Source of the DNA: a virus
Virus record (IMG/VR): IMGVR_UViG_3300019776_001028
Span: 1-41,571 of that record
Length of the DNA stretch: 41,571 nt
Strand: one strand, 5' to 3'
Shown: one piece after another, positions 18,282 to 27,646 of the stretch
How the letters are laid out: every line of letters starts with the position of its first letter
How positions within the stretch are numbered: position 1 is the first letter of the stretch
Notes under the pieces: model-generated
Told to the model about the DNA's origin: nothing
Database searches by the model: none
The model's input: the letters and a program-made list of their open reading frames with translations, nothing else
Translations under genes and position numbers: made by a program

Positions 18282-20660
18282 TTAGTAAACAATCATTAAA
18301 CTTCCCGTGGATGTTCGGTAGAATTTACCAGCGGTCAAGCCTCCGGCCAAAGCAGCTGTATTGTCGGCATAAACCGGCATAGTTGTGGCCGTGATATGGC
18401 CCTCGTTGTCGATTTTCAGGCGCAAAGTTTCGGTTTGCATATCTGTGCCGGACGTAGTTTTTTGACTCGTGTAAAAATTTATAGCTGAGTCTCCTGTTCC
18501 TTTAGCTGTACCAGACGCAAGTTTTAGAGTTCCTCCTTTTAAATCAGGAATTCCTGCTGCATAATTAGTTTGTTTTGATATTTTATTGGTGGAAGCATTT
18601 ACTGCATAAACATTACCTAAAGAATCTATACCCATACCAGTAATCCAAGAATTACTAATAGAACCTCCCTGATTTATAAAACTTCCACTTCCTCCAGTCT
18701 GCTTTAATACCGAAGTCGTTGTAAGTATATATACATCATTGTTAGTATAATTTATCTCTATCTCTAAGTTATTTCCTGAGTAGATTTGATTGAAACTTCC
18801 TGTACTTGCTGTTTGTTTATAAACTTTATTTGCACTACTATTAGTCCCTCCATCACAAACAAAAATATCCTTAGTAATAGGATTCAACTTAATTTTAGCT
18901 CCATCACCAAAAGTTATCCCACTAGTATACAATGAAAAACTCCCCGTTCCTCCTGTTTGCTTATATATCCCTCCGGTTCTTAATGCAACCCATACATCAC
19001 TATTTAATGGGTCAACAAATATCCCATTTCCTCCCCAACTGCTGGCACTAATTGTAGGTAATCCCGTGGTAGTATAGGCTACGAAACTTCCTGTACCCGC
19101 TGTTTGTTTATATATAGAACTACCTATTGTAAATACATCGCCATTAGATGTATTTATTGATATAGAAGTTATAAAATTATCTGGTCTTCCTTGACTTGTA
19201 AAAACTCCAGTTCCGCCTATTTGTTTGTAAATATCATTATATGCTGTAGAAACGTAGACATTATTAGAAACTCTATTAATGGATAAACAGTTATTCGAAC
19301 CTATCGAATATGGTAATGAAACTAAGTCAACAAAACCACTACTCTTAGCAGTATTTAATGTATTTCCAGCTTTTATCTTTAAATCTCTTCCTACTATTGT
19401 ATTGTCAGAATCTTCAATACTAATTATCTTATCATTATCGAATCCTAAAGAGATATCATATCCTGAATTTGGATAATTTTCAGCATTATTAATAAGGATT
19501 TTTCCATTTATTTCTCTTATTGTGCTATTTCCAATAGTAGTTGCTGTCAAGAATTTTGACAAGTAATTGGCTGTTCCTGACGGATTGGCCATTTTACCAG
19601 CTATGCTTGAATTAATAGTAGATAAATCGGTATTATCCAGTAAAGTACCATTGCGATTTTGCAAAGTATAAGTCCAGCTGGCCGTGTTTGCGTTTGTAAA
19701 AAAAGACGTGAAGGTGTTGGCTGCGTTTCGAAATCCAAAAGTTCCGTTTAAAAAAGTTTTTACACCAGAAACATTTTGTGCAGTTGTAGTAGTCATGTCT
19801 CCAGTTGTAACATCGCCGCTCCCCAAAATAGAACCTCCGTTTATTGTTTTGATGTTAGTTCCAGAAACTAAAGCAGATTGTTTTGCTGCCAAATCAGATG
19901 TTAAATTAGTAACTTGCGATTCTGAAATATTTGGGATATCGCCAGCGACCAATGAAGTTCCTGACGTTACTAAACCTTTTGAATCGTATGTTATTTTAGT
20001 ATTCGTTGATCCAGTAATAGACGTGTTTTTGTCCACTTTTAAATTAACATCCGAAGTCAATGCTAAAGTTCCGCTCTGATTAGGAAAAATATAATCTCGA
20101 TCTTCTGTAAACCCAGCGGTACTTAAAGTGGCTGATCCACTGCCACTTCCAATATTGGAAAGAATCGCCAATTTATCATTTTTCCTAAACACAAAAATTG
20201 ATCCAGAACTGTTGTAGCTTTTATTCGTGCTGAATTGCAGACCATCTGAAAGAATCGGCGTGTTAGAAAATGTTTTACTTCCTGAGATAGTCTCATTACC
20301 AGTCAATGACACTTTATTGTTCAATGAAGCCTGAAGCGCGTTTATAATTTCTTGGTCTGTTGGAGACAACAACCCCGCATTGGTCGTGGTTGCCAATGGT
20401 AAAGTCACATAGTTCCCAGTGCTTGAAAATAATAGTCCGCCTGTTGGCGTTGGCCAGTAATCTAAATTTGTTGGCACTTTTATTTGGGAAACTGGCAAAT
20501 ATTTCAATACCTTGGCGTTTCCATTGGTCACAACTACACTGTCGTGTAGTGTTCCTATAGGTAACTTTGTCAATTTTACATTTGGATAGGAAGGAATTGT
20601 TCCTTGAGCAGTTCCAATTAATCCAGTAATCAGTAATAAGAAAATAAGTAATCTTTTCAT
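18282..20660 (-). CDS. Secreted tail-fibre/receptor-binding protein with beta-propeller repeats
   Basis: The first 19 residues form a Sec signal peptide (KRLLIFLLLITGLIGTAQG), unusual for a virion protein. Collagen-free fibre-like sequence full of Ser, Thr, Asn and Gly follows (about 20-440). About six repeats of 35-45 residues then each carry a [VIS]YKQT.GTGSF-type motif (about 460-690), looking like propeller blades. The C-terminus (YADNTAALAGGLTAGKFYRTSTGSL) is an ending I recognise from tail-associated proteins of Bacteroidetes phages. It is the largest gene of the leftward late operon (792 aa) and probably determines host adsorption. Confidence 0.75.
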   Translation of the reverse strand: MKRLLIFLLLITGLIGTAQGTIPSYPNVKLTKLPIGTLHDSVVVTNGNAKVLKYLPVSQIKVPTNLDYWPTPTGGLLFSSTGNYVTLPLATTTNAGLLSPTDQEIINALQASLNNKVSLTGNETISGSKTFSNTPILSDGLQFSTNKSYNSSGSIFVFRKNDKLAILSNIGSGSGSATLSTAGFTEDRDYIFPNQSGTLALTSDVNLKVDKNTSITGSTNTKITYDSKGLVTSGTSLVAGDIPNISESQVTNLTSDLAAKQSALVSGTNIKTINGGSILGSGDVTTGDMTTTTAQNVSGVKTFLNGTFGFRNAANTFTSFFTNANTASWTYTLQNRNGTLLDNTDLSTINSSIAGKMANPSGTANYLSKFLTATTIGNSTIREINGKILINNAENYPNSGYDISLGFDNDKIISIEDSDNTIVGRDLKIKAGNTLNTAKSSGFVDLVSLPYSIGSNNCLSINRVSNNVYVSTAYNDIYKQIGGTGVFTSQGRPDNFITSISINTSNGDVFTIGSSIYKQTAGTGSFVAYTTTGLPTISASSWGGNGIFVDPLNSDVWVALRTGGIYKQTGGTGSFSLYTSGITFGDGAKIKLNPITKDIFVCDGGTNSSANKVYKQTASTGSFNQIYSGNNLEIEINYTNNDVYILTTTSVLKQTGGSGSFINQGGSISNSWITGMGIDSLGNVYAVNASTNKISKQTNYAAGIPDLKGGTLKLASGTAKGTGDSAINFYTSQKTTSGTDMQTETLRLKIDNEGHITATTMPVYADNTAALAGGLTAGKFYRTSTGSLMIVY

Positions 20661-20679
20661 TTTATTTTGTTTTATTAAT

Positions 20680-21120
20680 TTAGATATTGTAGGAGGTTAA
20701 TAAAGTTTTATCGCCGCCTAGATAGTCTGCATTAATGAACTGTCCTTCGACAAAGCCCATGCAGTAATCCCCTGGTTCTTGTTCCTTCTTGTTTATATTT
20801 GGCGCAACTTTGAAAAATAGCATCGAGCCTGCTTTAACTGCAACCCCACCGCCGTTGCCCCCACCTTTTTTAAAAACTATCTGGTTCAGCAAACTGATGC
20901 AATCTTCTTGAGTTACCGGCACCACGCCATCAATCAAGTATTCATCAAATAAAAGCGACTCCTGAAGCACAAATTCATTCCTTTGTATAGGGATTATTTT
21001 CACACCTTGTTTGTCGGCCAATAGCTTCACGCCTATTGCTTCATAAGTCCTTGGGCGGTGTATTCCATTTAGAATAAAATAATCGCTGTCATCAACTGAT
21101 TCTACTATTGCTTTTGTCAT
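20680..21120 (-). CDS. Hypothetical tail-region protein with a Gly-rich loop (146 aa)
   Basis: First gene after the TGTCCTATTTT box at 21170-21180, 19 bp before the tail-fibre gene. It contains a glycine-rich turn (KKGGGNGGGVAV, about residues 84-95) between beta-rich halves. A tail-tip or fibre-connector role is suggested by its neighbour, not by a motif. Confidence 0.6.
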   Translation of the reverse strand: MTKAIVESVDDSDYFILNGIHRPRTYEAIGVKLLADKQGVKIIPIQRNEFVLQESLLFDEYLIDGVVPVTQEDCISLLNQIVFKKGGGNGGGVAVKAGSMLFFKVAPNINKKEQEPGDYCMGFVEGQFINADYLGGDKTLLTSYNI

Positions 21121-21169
21121 TATGTGTGCGCTGTTTTGATGTTGTAAAATTGATTTTATTTAAAAAAAT

Positions 21170-21180
21170 AAAATAGGACA
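21170..21180 (-). promoter_or_regulatory. Late box TGTCCTATTTT, copy A
   Basis: On the minus strand the box begins right after the stop of the gene at 21181-22140 and ends 50 bp before the ATG at 21120. An A/T-rich inverted repeat follows. It is identical to four other copies that head late operons. Confidence 0.55.
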
Positions 21181-22140
21181 CTAAATTCCCACGACTCCAG
21201 TTGTGTTGTACACTTTGAATTTCGTAGGTGTTTTGGTTAATAAAGGATTGGTGCATTGCGTGAAACTAGTTGGATTGTCAATAATCAATTGCTTGGCCAG
21301 CCCTATGTAATTAGTTCCATTGTCGGTGTTTTTTTTAACGGATCGTTCGAGTTGTCCAACTGCTTTTCCGTAATCAATTGCCTTGGCGGTTTCATTTGGC
21401 AAAGTGTCGAATTTTAGTTTTATACCTGAAGCATCCAAATGAAAAATTCCTTCGTCATAGACTTTGGCAATGGTAAAATGCACGATGGCTTTTTGCAGAT
21501 ACTCTTTTAATTTTAAAATATGATCTACTGGGTTGGCTTTTAATACAGCTAATAGTTCCGGGCATAAAAAAGTATTGATATACTGGTCTTCTACTTGTCT
21601 AATCGCTGGAATTAGTGCCAAAAATGTTTGTCTACTCTCGAAAATATTGTAGCATTTTTGGAATTCATCGGTGTTGTGGACCAGCAATTCCTTGTTTTTA
21701 GAACCAAATTTGGTTGTCCAATCGGTAAAAACAGTGGGATTGGCTTCGAGAATTGCCAAAAGCAAGTCCATACTTTCGTGGCCAGAGCGCAAAAGTTCCC
21801 TGCGGATGTCGTTTAGTTGCCACCACTCAATGTTTTTTCGGCTCTCCGATACATTGTTAGACATACCTGACCCATCCATATTTACGGAATTGAATGGCGT
21901 AAACATAAAATAGCCAAAGTTTGCAATGGCAGATTGTAAATGTTTGCGCGCTTGATTCTTTATTTCGGAGTTGGCAGCTTCGGCTTCGGTTTCTGAATTT
22001 AAAAACACGTGGAGTTCGCCCACGTATTTTCGAGTGTAGGAGTTAAGGGCCTTTTCAATATAAGGTTCAAAATCCGTGAACTCAAAGTTTTCGGAAACTG
22101 AAATGTATTTTTTTAAATCTTCGGTTGTAGCTAGTATCAT
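21181..22140 (-). CDS. Probable head-tail connector-region protein (319 aa)
   Basis: No named motif, but it is encoded immediately after the portal (one-base overlap at 22140). Its length and helical content, beginning with an ATTEDLKKYIS-type segment, resemble uncharacterised connector-region proteins of Bacteroidetes phages. It may serve as head-completion or connector protein. The call rests on position. Confidence 0.55.
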   Translation of the reverse strand: MILATTEDLKKYISVSENFEFTDFEPYIEKALNSYTRKYVGELHVFLNSETEAEAANSEIKNQARKHLQSAIANFGYFMFTPFNSVNMDGSGMSNNVSESRKNIEWWQLNDIRRELLRSGHESMDLLLAILEANPTVFTDWTTKFGSKNKELLVHNTDEFQKCYNIFESRQTFLALIPAIRQVEDQYINTFLCPELLAVLKANPVDHILKLKEYLQKAIVHFTIAKVYDEGIFHLDASGIKLKFDTLPNETAKAIDYGKAVGQLERSVKKNTDNGTNYIGLAKQLIIDNPTSFTQCTNPLLTKTPTKFKVYNTTGVVGI

Positions 22141-23501
22141 TAGATCGTGGCGTTTTGTGTGCCGGTAGGGTTTTTGTCCAGCGTAGTTAGTACTGTATTT
22201 TCAAAGTTGGCAGTAATGGTTTCGTCCCAAGCGTTGTAACCAGCAACGAAATCATAAATTTCAAGTGTGCTTTCCCGATCGGTTTTTTTCAAAGCTTGCA
22301 GGATATTGAAAGCGGCATTTTTGTCGGAGCCAGAACCGGCACCAAGTTTTCCACCCGGAATACCGGCACCAATTAATGACGGGTCAACCCCCATCGCAAA
22401 AAGTATTTCGGAGTTTGCGGCTTCGGCTTCTGGTAGGTAGATGCCGTCTTTTAGTTTGTCATCAACGGCAGTGATTTTCAAAGCAGAAACTTGAATTCCT
22501 TTCTCGTCTGAAAACATCATTGACTGGATGGACTTGGCGGCATTCTTGTTGCCTACCAAGCTTTCGTTTATGCCGTCAATTAAATCTTCACGAATTTTTT
22601 TTCTTTCGGCAACACTATAGTCTCTCCAGTCTGTTGAGTAAATATTTTCAAAATAACGCTCGTCAATTTCAATCATGTACTTGATTGAAACTTGGTTTAG
22701 GAATATATTTTTTTTGTATTCTGGAATTGAATTGGCGACATCTAGCCACCCATTATTTACAACGCTATGCCATTCGGCTTGTGGATAATAAGCCTCGTCA
22801 ATTAAAGGATAAAAGACCGGGCGAACGAATTTATAAATTTTGTTTGCCTTGCAATATTCGCGCACTTCATCGGGTGACCAATAACTATCAATCAATGGAA
22901 TTTTAGAAACAAAAGGAGAATCTTCCGAAACGGATTCTTTCCCAAATTTTTCGGAGATGTAAACATTTTCGACTAATCCATTGTCTGGATTCATTGTTTC
23001 GAAACGACACCAAGCCGCCTGATGACGTTTAACCCGATTGATAGTTTTGAAATTATTGGACAAAATATATTCTGGAAAGGCAATGGAAAACCATTCCATA
23101 TCGGCAATAATTTCTTTAAAAAAACGTGGTACTTGCGATTGTTTAAAAAAGGTATTTATTTCAGGGTAATCTAAAATATTAATGAGTTTTGGCGACTTCT
23201 TACCATTTTCATCTGGAGCATTGTTAATTAAATGAATTCCCCCACCATAATGGGCCTTTCTTAAAAAACGTAAAGCCGATGAACCTGAACCTGAAGCTTT
23301 GATTGCTTTTAGAATTTTTTGCGGATAGTCATTGTTTGGTCCCCATGAGGCAATATTTCCCGTTTTGTCTTTAACTTCTATGGCAAGAGACGTAGGATTT
23401 TCGGGATTGAGTTCCGTCGTGTTTTTGAAAGTATAAGCAATACCGATTCCTTTATGCTCAGAAACCGCAATGTTGCCAAAAAATTTAGTGGTTGAACTCA
23501 T
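22140..23501 (-). CDS. Portal protein
   Basis: 453 aa, in the expected size range. The C-terminal region EILFAMGVDPSLIGAGIPGGKLGAGSGSDK (about 360-390) has the form found in phage portal proteins, where it is followed by a long helix. The portal forms the ring at the capsid vertex through which DNA is packed. It sits downstream of the terminase operon and ahead of the connector-like gene. Overlaps with both neighbours are one base each. Confidence 0.85.
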   Translation of the reverse strand: MSSTTKFFGNIAVSEHKGIGIAYTFKNTTELNPENPTSLAIEVKDKTGNIASWGPNNDYPQKILKAIKASGSGSSALRFLRKAHYGGGIHLINNAPDENGKKSPKLINILDYPEINTFFKQSQVPRFFKEIIADMEWFSIAFPEYILSNNFKTINRVKRHQAAWCRFETMNPDNGLVENVYISEKFGKESVSEDSPFVSKIPLIDSYWSPDEVREYCKANKIYKFVRPVFYPLIDEAYYPQAEWHSVVNNGWLDVANSIPEYKKNIFLNQVSIKYMIEIDERYFENIYSTDWRDYSVAERKKIREDLIDGINESLVGNKNAAKSIQSMMFSDEKGIQVSALKITAVDDKLKDGIYLPEAEAANSEILFAMGVDPSLIGAGIPGGKLGAGSGSDKNAAFNILQALKKTDRESTLEIYDFVAGYNAWDETITANFENTVLTTLDKNPTGTQNATI

Positions 23502-23845
23502 TAGTAAATAACTTTTCGGTTGTTGATTGATATGATGAAATCGATACGTACTTTTTTTATTTCGCCATTCGGCAATTCAATGTTTCTTGTTCGATTGTCA
23601 AAGTGCGATGGTTTTTTTTCTGATTTTTCTTCAGCGAAAATGGCTTCGATAGATTTGCTTGGCAAAGCGTTTGGATTGGCTTCTGGAAGATGTTTTACTT
23701 TTTCGTAAACTTTCAATTTTCCGCCTTGCTTGGTTTGGGAGTTGAAGGTTCTATACGTCAAATCGAAAGGGAAAGGTTTTCCTTCCTTGTCTTTCAACTG
23801 CATAATTTTTAATGCTTCGTTCAAATAGATTTCTGTGCTTTCCAT
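23501..23845 (-). CDS. Hypothetical protein heading the portal operon (114 aa)
   Basis: I use the ATG at 23845. A longer frame starting with TTG at 23869 is less likely. Basic, mixed alpha/beta, with the motif FDLTYRTFNSQTKQGG. First gene after the late box at 23875-23885 and coupled to the portal gene. Function unknown. Confidence 0.55.
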   Translation of the reverse strand: MESTEIYLNEALKIMQLKDKEGKPFPFDLTYRTFNSQTKQGGKLKVYEKVKHLPEANPNALPSKSIEAIFAEEKSEKKPSHFDNRTRNIELPNGEIKKVRIDFIISINNRKVIY

Positions 23846-23874
23846 AGGACAAACTTCCAAAACCTGCAAAACAT

Positions 23875-23885
23875 AAAATAGGACA
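23875..23885 (-). promoter_or_regulatory. Late box TGTCCTATTTT, copy B
   Basis: On the minus strand the box lies 13 bp after the terminator stem at 23899-23925 and ends 30 bp before the ATG at 23845. A partial copy (TGTCCTAT) overlaps that start codon. It matches the four other late boxes exactly over 11 bp. Confidence 0.6.
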
Positions 23886-23898
23886 GCATTTTTTATCC

Positions 23899-23925
23899 AA
23901 AACCCACTATTTAAGAGTGGGTTTT
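23899..23925 (-). terminator. Intrinsic terminator between terminase and portal units
   Basis: A 10-bp stem AAAACCCACT/AGTGGGTTTT with a 7-nt loop, followed on the minus strand by an A/T-rich tail. It would end the terminase transcript just before the late box of the portal unit. The stem's T-run on the other strand makes it potentially bidirectional. The 150 bp between it and the terminase stop hold no convincing gene. Confidence 0.7.
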
Positions 23926-24070
23926 CTATTTTTCAAAACGTTACTTTAATGAAATTCAACATTTTGACCCTATTGAAACTGTTTAAAATTCTATTTTTTA
24001 TCTAGCAACCACGCCTGTCCCTTAAAATTTTTACACTTTCCATTTGTGAAAATTCAGGATATATGAAAAG

Positions 24071-25567
24071 CTATGTGGTTTTGATTTGAAATTCGCTTGC
24101 AAAGGACTTCTTGCCCTTGAAGATGTCATTGTACATCGTAACGATAGGGATGTCGAACGCATCACTCAGGTGAGTAGCGTGCTGTTGTAGTATAGACTTG
24201 TTACGCTCGCTACTCTTACTCTTCTCAACGCCTGCGCCATTCAATCCTTCACGTGCTTCAGCGCGCTCGATGGATATGATTAGGTCGGCATTGTTGTGTT
24301 CATTAATTCTAATTTTAGGTAGTCCTGGGTATCCTTTAAGCATTGCGTTAAGAAGAAGATACTTATCGAAGTGAGTAGCTGCTGCACCTTTGGTCATTGG
24401 GTACACTTTCCAACCGTGTTTAACTAATATATCTTCTACCTGTTGGAATAGAGTTTTACTACTGTTTGGTAGGCGATTGTTTCCGTCGTGTCCACCGTAT
24501 AGGCATATTATCTTCTCTTGGTGGGGTTGGTAGTATGGTATAATCTGCTCAATAAATAAGTCATCTAATAGCTTTGGCGACTTAACGAAAAACGACTTCA
24601 ACACTCGTAGTTCATCCTCGTGTTGTTGCATAACCACCGCACAATTAAATACACCCCAGTCAAGCGATAAGATAAGTGGTTGGTGTCGTTGTATATCGTT
24701 ATCCTGATGACAGTTGAAATGTTCTTTCTTTGCCGTTACGCCAATCGTTTCAAGATAACTATTATTAAAATCAGTATAGTAATGATCGGGCGTTATGTTG
24801 GCATAAAAACCATCTGTGATTTCTTTTGGTCTAATGTTTAGGATTTCGGCATTATAAATCAATTCGCTAGAAGCTTCCTCTCTCATTTCTTTAAACCATT
24901 CCTTTCTCAAATAAGGATTGCTCAAAGCGCTACATTTTAAGAAGAAGTAAGTTAAAGGGTCTTCTTGTGCCTTTTTTTCCATCTCAATAAACCACTTCCC
25001 TTTTTTATTGATCGGTGTTGAAGAATAATAAGCCTCGGAACCGACTAATGGATTTTTGCCATAGACAGCCTTTTTTGCAACTCTATTGGTTGCCTTTACA
25101 TTTACATATAATTTTTCAGGGTCTAACAACGCACCTTCATCGCCTGTAATTGAACTAGAATTCAATCCACGTCCTGAATTAGGATTGTCAAGTGATACTA
25201 ACTGGTAAATAGTACCATTGCTGAAATGGATGATATTATTCCATCCTGCTGGACCGGTAGGCGGTTGCCACGGCATTTCAAAGCCGTTTTTTTTTCCACA
25301 TTTCCCAACAACATAATCCACGTCTTGATATAAATTATACATTTCCAAACCTTCAATTGCACTTGGTAATGTTCTTGATAGCATTTGAGAATATGTACAA
25401 CCTACTAAAGCATTGGACGACCTTGGTAGATTAACTGCCAAGTCTCTTAATCTTTTACCTAAAATAGTTGTTTTGCCGGCACCACGGCCGCCTTCAAAAT
25501 ACTTTTTAGGCTGTTTAGCTAAATCAAAAGTTAATTGCGGAATTGTTAGTTCAATTTGTTTAATCAT
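24071..25567 (-). CDS. terL: Terminase large subunit
   Basis: ATP-driven DNA-packaging motor with nuclease. From the ATG at 25567 (498 aa) the Walker A motif GGRGAGKTT is at about 26-34, the Walker B-like ITGDEG at 140-145, and the nuclease region starts at LSLDWG (about 310). The alternative start at 25600 would add 11 residues overlapping the upstream gene. Its start overlaps the small subunit stop by 8 bp. It lies last in the operon headed by the box at 27042-27052. Confidence 0.92.
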   Translation of the reverse strand: MIKQIELTIPQLTFDLAKQPKKYFEGGRGAGKTTILGKRLRDLAVNLPRSSNALVGCTYSQMLSRTLPSAIEGLEMYNLYQDVDYVVGKCGKKNGFEMPWQPPTGPAGWNNIIHFSNGTIYQLVSLDNPNSGRGLNSSSITGDEGALLDPEKLYVNVKATNRVAKKAVYGKNPLVGSEAYYSSTPINKKGKWFIEMEKKAQEDPLTYFFLKCSALSNPYLRKEWFKEMREEASSELIYNAEILNIRPKEITDGFYANITPDHYYTDFNNSYLETIGVTAKKEHFNCHQDNDIQRHQPLILSLDWGVFNCAVVMQQHEDELRVLKSFFVKSPKLLDDLFIEQIIPYYQPHQEKIICLYGGHDGNNRLPNSSKTLFQQVEDILVKHGWKVYPMTKGAAATHFDKYLLLNAMLKGYPGLPKIRINEHNNADLIISIERAEAREGLNGAGVEKSKSSERNKSILQQHATHLSDAFDIPIVTMYNDIFKGKKSFASEFQIKTT

Positions 25568-26129
25568 TAGGCAATTCTTCAAAATTAACATCAGTAACAT
25601 TCAAGCTATTGAAGTCAACAACTCCACTACCTACCATTCCTTTAAGAACATCAAGCATTTGTTTTGGCAATACAATTTGTATTTCTTTATTTTCGAGTTT
25701 TTCCGGGTTGAATTGTAGCTCGTCTTTATCCAAATCGCCATATTGAGCTAACAACACTAATGCTTTAGCTTCATTGACTCTATCATCTTTTTGTCGGCAT
25801 CTTTTCAAATAGTCTTTTGTCCATTCAATCCACATCGCTTTGAAAGCATTGCTTTCAGTTGTTGTGACTGTTCCAAAAATATTCTCGGCATTTCTGATGT
25901 CGATGTAAGCTTGTGCCGGTTTTATTCCATAGTCACGAACCAGCATGTTGGCAATTTCAATTTTACCATACGCTTTCGAAGAAAAATTATTGACTGCTAC
26001 CCAACGGCGGCGAATTTCCTCCAATTTGTCGGATAGCGGAAATTCTTCCGGGTTGATGTAAAAAGCTTTGATTTTATCAAACGTGCTATCGCCTATTTTT
26101 GCCAGCATTGGCCGTTTTTTATCTGCCAT
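25560..26129 (-). CDS. Terminase small subunit candidate (189 aa)
   Basis: Directly upstream of the large subunit with an 8-bp overlap. The N-terminal half contains an HTH-like segment (KAYGKIEIANMLVRDYGIKPAQAYIDIRNA, about 53-82), typical of small terminases, which bind the packaging site on phage DNA. The rest is helical with an acidic tail. The call rests on position plus the HTH. Confidence 0.75.
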   Translation of the reverse strand: MADKKRPMLAKIGDSTFDKIKAFYINPEEFPLSDKLEEIRRRWVAVNNFSSKAYGKIEIANMLVRDYGIKPAQAYIDIRNAENIFGTVTTTESNAFKAMWIEWTKDYLKRCRQKDDRVNEAKALVLLAQYGDLDKDELQFNPEKLENKEIQIVLPKQMLDVLKGMVGSGVVDFNSLNVTDVNFEELPND

Positions 26130-26835
26130 CGATTAGCTTGGTTATAATTTGTAATTCTTCATTTTTTTTAATCAAATCGGCATCTTGTTTAGTTACCAAT
26201 CGTTGCAGTCGTGATTTTGCCGTAATGCTTTCCGTGGATGATAATTGCTTTAAATTTTGATCAAAACGCCTTTTCATCTTGGAAATATTCTGAAACAAAT
26301 ACTGCTGTTTTTTGACTAATTGCGCCCCGGTTAACTTTTCAAAACCTGATGTGACTTCTTTTGGAAGTTGCCTATGTTCTAACCAAAAATCAATTTTTTT
26401 CCAGCAAAGGCGGTTTGTTTTGAAATTTTCTGATATCTCCATTTGCAAATTCAAAGCTTCGGTTTCGGCAGCTGGAGGCAAGTCGTTAAGCGTAACTTTC
26501 AAGTAACAATTCTTCCGGAATAATTCATTTGCCTTTAAGAGTACCGGGCGAAGTTCTGCCGGTAGATCATGAAACATTAATTGTTGCTTTTTTTCGGTAG
26601 CAACGGCGGTGGCTTCAATCTTTACTGTTGGTTTTTCTTCAATTGGTTTAGTGACTGGGGTAGTTGAATTTCTTAATTTGCCTAATTCATACTTCAGCTT
26701 TTCCAAATTGGCCGCCGTTTCCTTCGCTTTAAATAACCGCAATAAATTGGCATTGCGACCTTTCAAATCCGCATAAATCGCTACACCTTCAGCGTATGGG
26801 CAATCGTTGGAAAACCATTTATCAACGCTTTCCAT
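26119..26835 (-). CDS. Hypothetical helical protein upstream of the terminase (238 aa)
   Basis: I use the ATG at 26835, which overlaps the stop of the small membrane gene before it (TAATG); a frame from 26868 is possible but less likely. The N-terminal segment VDKWFSNDCPYAEGVAIYADL is followed by long basic helices. Proteins starting like this occur next to terminases in Bacteroidetes phages. A DNA-packaging accessory is a reasonable guess. Confidence 0.55.
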   Translation of the reverse strand: MESVDKWFSNDCPYAEGVAIYADLKGRNANLLRLFKAKETAANLEKLKYELGKLRNSTTPVTKPIEEKPTVKIEATAVATEKKQQLMFHDLPAELRPVLLKANELFRKNCYLKVTLNDLPPAAETEALNLQMEISENFKTNRLCWKKIDFWLEHRQLPKEVTSGFEKLTGAQLVKKQQYLFQNISKMKRRFDQNLKQLSSTESITAKSRLQRLVTKQDADLIKKNEELQIITKLIDGR

Positions 26836-26993
26836 TAATAATATGCCGAAAGAATAATAAGAGCACACCGAATCAATGAAACCAATATGGTTGCGACTGT
26901 GCGAATTTTGTCTTTTTCCTTGAAAGCGGATTTAATGGACGGGATTATTCCGAAAACAGAAAATGCCAGTAAAATGTAGTGGAAGATGTTCAT
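26835..26993 (-). CDS. Small membrane protein heading the terminase operon (52 aa)
   Basis: A frame from ATG 26993 to TAA 26835-26837 encodes two hydrophobic segments (about 5-20 and 33-51) split by a charged loop (KSAFKEKDK). It begins 48 bp after the late box at 27042-27052 and is TAATG-coupled to the next gene. Function unknown. Confidence 0.5.
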   Translation of the reverse strand: MNIFHYILLAFSVFGIIPSIKSAFKEKDKIRTVATILVSLIRCALIILSAYY

Positions 26994-27041
26994 TTGTATA
27001 ATGTTTTAATTTTATACAAAAATGGAAAGTGTAAAAATGAA

Positions 27042-27052
27042 AAAATAGGACA
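27042..27052 (-). promoter_or_regulatory. Late box TGTCCTATTTT, copy C
   Basis: On the minus strand it follows the terminator at 27054-27078 at once and ends 49 bp before the ATG at 26993. Terminator and box together are repeated in the opposite direction at 33030-33068. Confidence 0.6.
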
Positions 27053-27053
27053 T

Positions 27054-27078
27054 AAAAAAACCCGCAAATTGCGGGGTT
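27054..27078 (-). terminator. Intrinsic terminator ahead of the terminase operon
   Basis: CCCGC/GCGGG stem with a 5-nt AT loop and flanking A and T runs. On the minus strand a run of seven T's follows the stem. It lies 18 bp after the stop of the gene at 27097. Confidence 0.75.
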
Positions 27079-27096
27079 TAGATAAATTGAAATCAA

Positions 27097-27309
27097 TTAT
27101 TTTTTCCAGCTATCTATACATAGATTGTATAGATTGTAGAGTTGTTCTTCAGATAGTTTATTAAGTTCGGAGTCGTTCCATGACCACGTACCGGCAGAAC
27201 CGTTAAATGTACCACAAACTTTTACTAATTCGTTTTCGAATAAATCAAAATGTGGATATGTTCCGTTAGCTAAATGAATTAACCCTTTTTTATCTAATTC
27301 TATTTTCAT
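27097..27309 (-). CDS. Hypothetical protein (70 aa)
   Basis: I choose ATG 27309 because the longer frame from 27366 would overlap the upstream gene by 41 bp and add an Arg-rich stretch. The sequence contains ELVKVCGTFNGSAGTWSWND and an acidic helical C-terminus. It ends just before the terminator. No family recognised. Confidence 0.55.
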   Translation of the reverse strand: MKIELDKKGLIHLANGTYPHFDLFENELVKVCGTFNGSAGTWSWNDSELNKLSEEQLYNLYNLCIDSWKK

Positions 27310-27325
27310 AATTTCACTTTTTTTC

Positions 27326-27628
27326 CTACGGTATCTTCTGGCTAAACATACACCAGCCAGATACAAGATAGTGGGTTATTTTTGGAACTTTTTCGCCATC
27401 TTCATCTTTGTCATAACTAATGCTTTGAAGTGTATAGGTAAACCGTTCATAATCCAAAGATATTAAAATTTCGTTCAACTCGTAATCTGAAATACAGCCA
27501 ACTGGAAAAACCTGAAACAAAAACCCCAAAAACTCCTCGGTAGTATATTTTACGTTGGCCAAATCGGGATAGGCAGGCATAAAATTCTGTTTTATAAATT
27601 TCTCGATTTCTTCCTTATAATCAAACAT
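27326..27628 (-). CDS. Hypothetical acidic protein (100 aa)
   Basis: Begins 19 bp after a strong terminator on the same strand, so it relies on read-through or on its own promoter, which I cannot identify. Helical N-terminus (YKEEIEKFIKQNFMPAYPDLA), then mixed structure. In siphophages the slot after the tail-tube gene usually encodes the two tail-assembly chaperones; this gene and the next could fill that role, but no slippery frameshift site is evident. Confidence 0.55.
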   Translation of the reverse strand: MFDYKEEIEKFIKQNFMPAYPDLANVKYTTEEFLGFLFQVFPVGCISDYELNEILISLDYERFTYTLQSISYDKDEDGEKVPKITHYLVSGWCMFSQKIP

Positions 27629-27646
27629 AAACTATCATATTTAAAA

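Noticed and set aside
23959-24015. Small + strand frame after the terminator at 23899-23925
   Set aside because: Only 18 codons, no promoter, on the strand opposite to the late operons; insufficient support.
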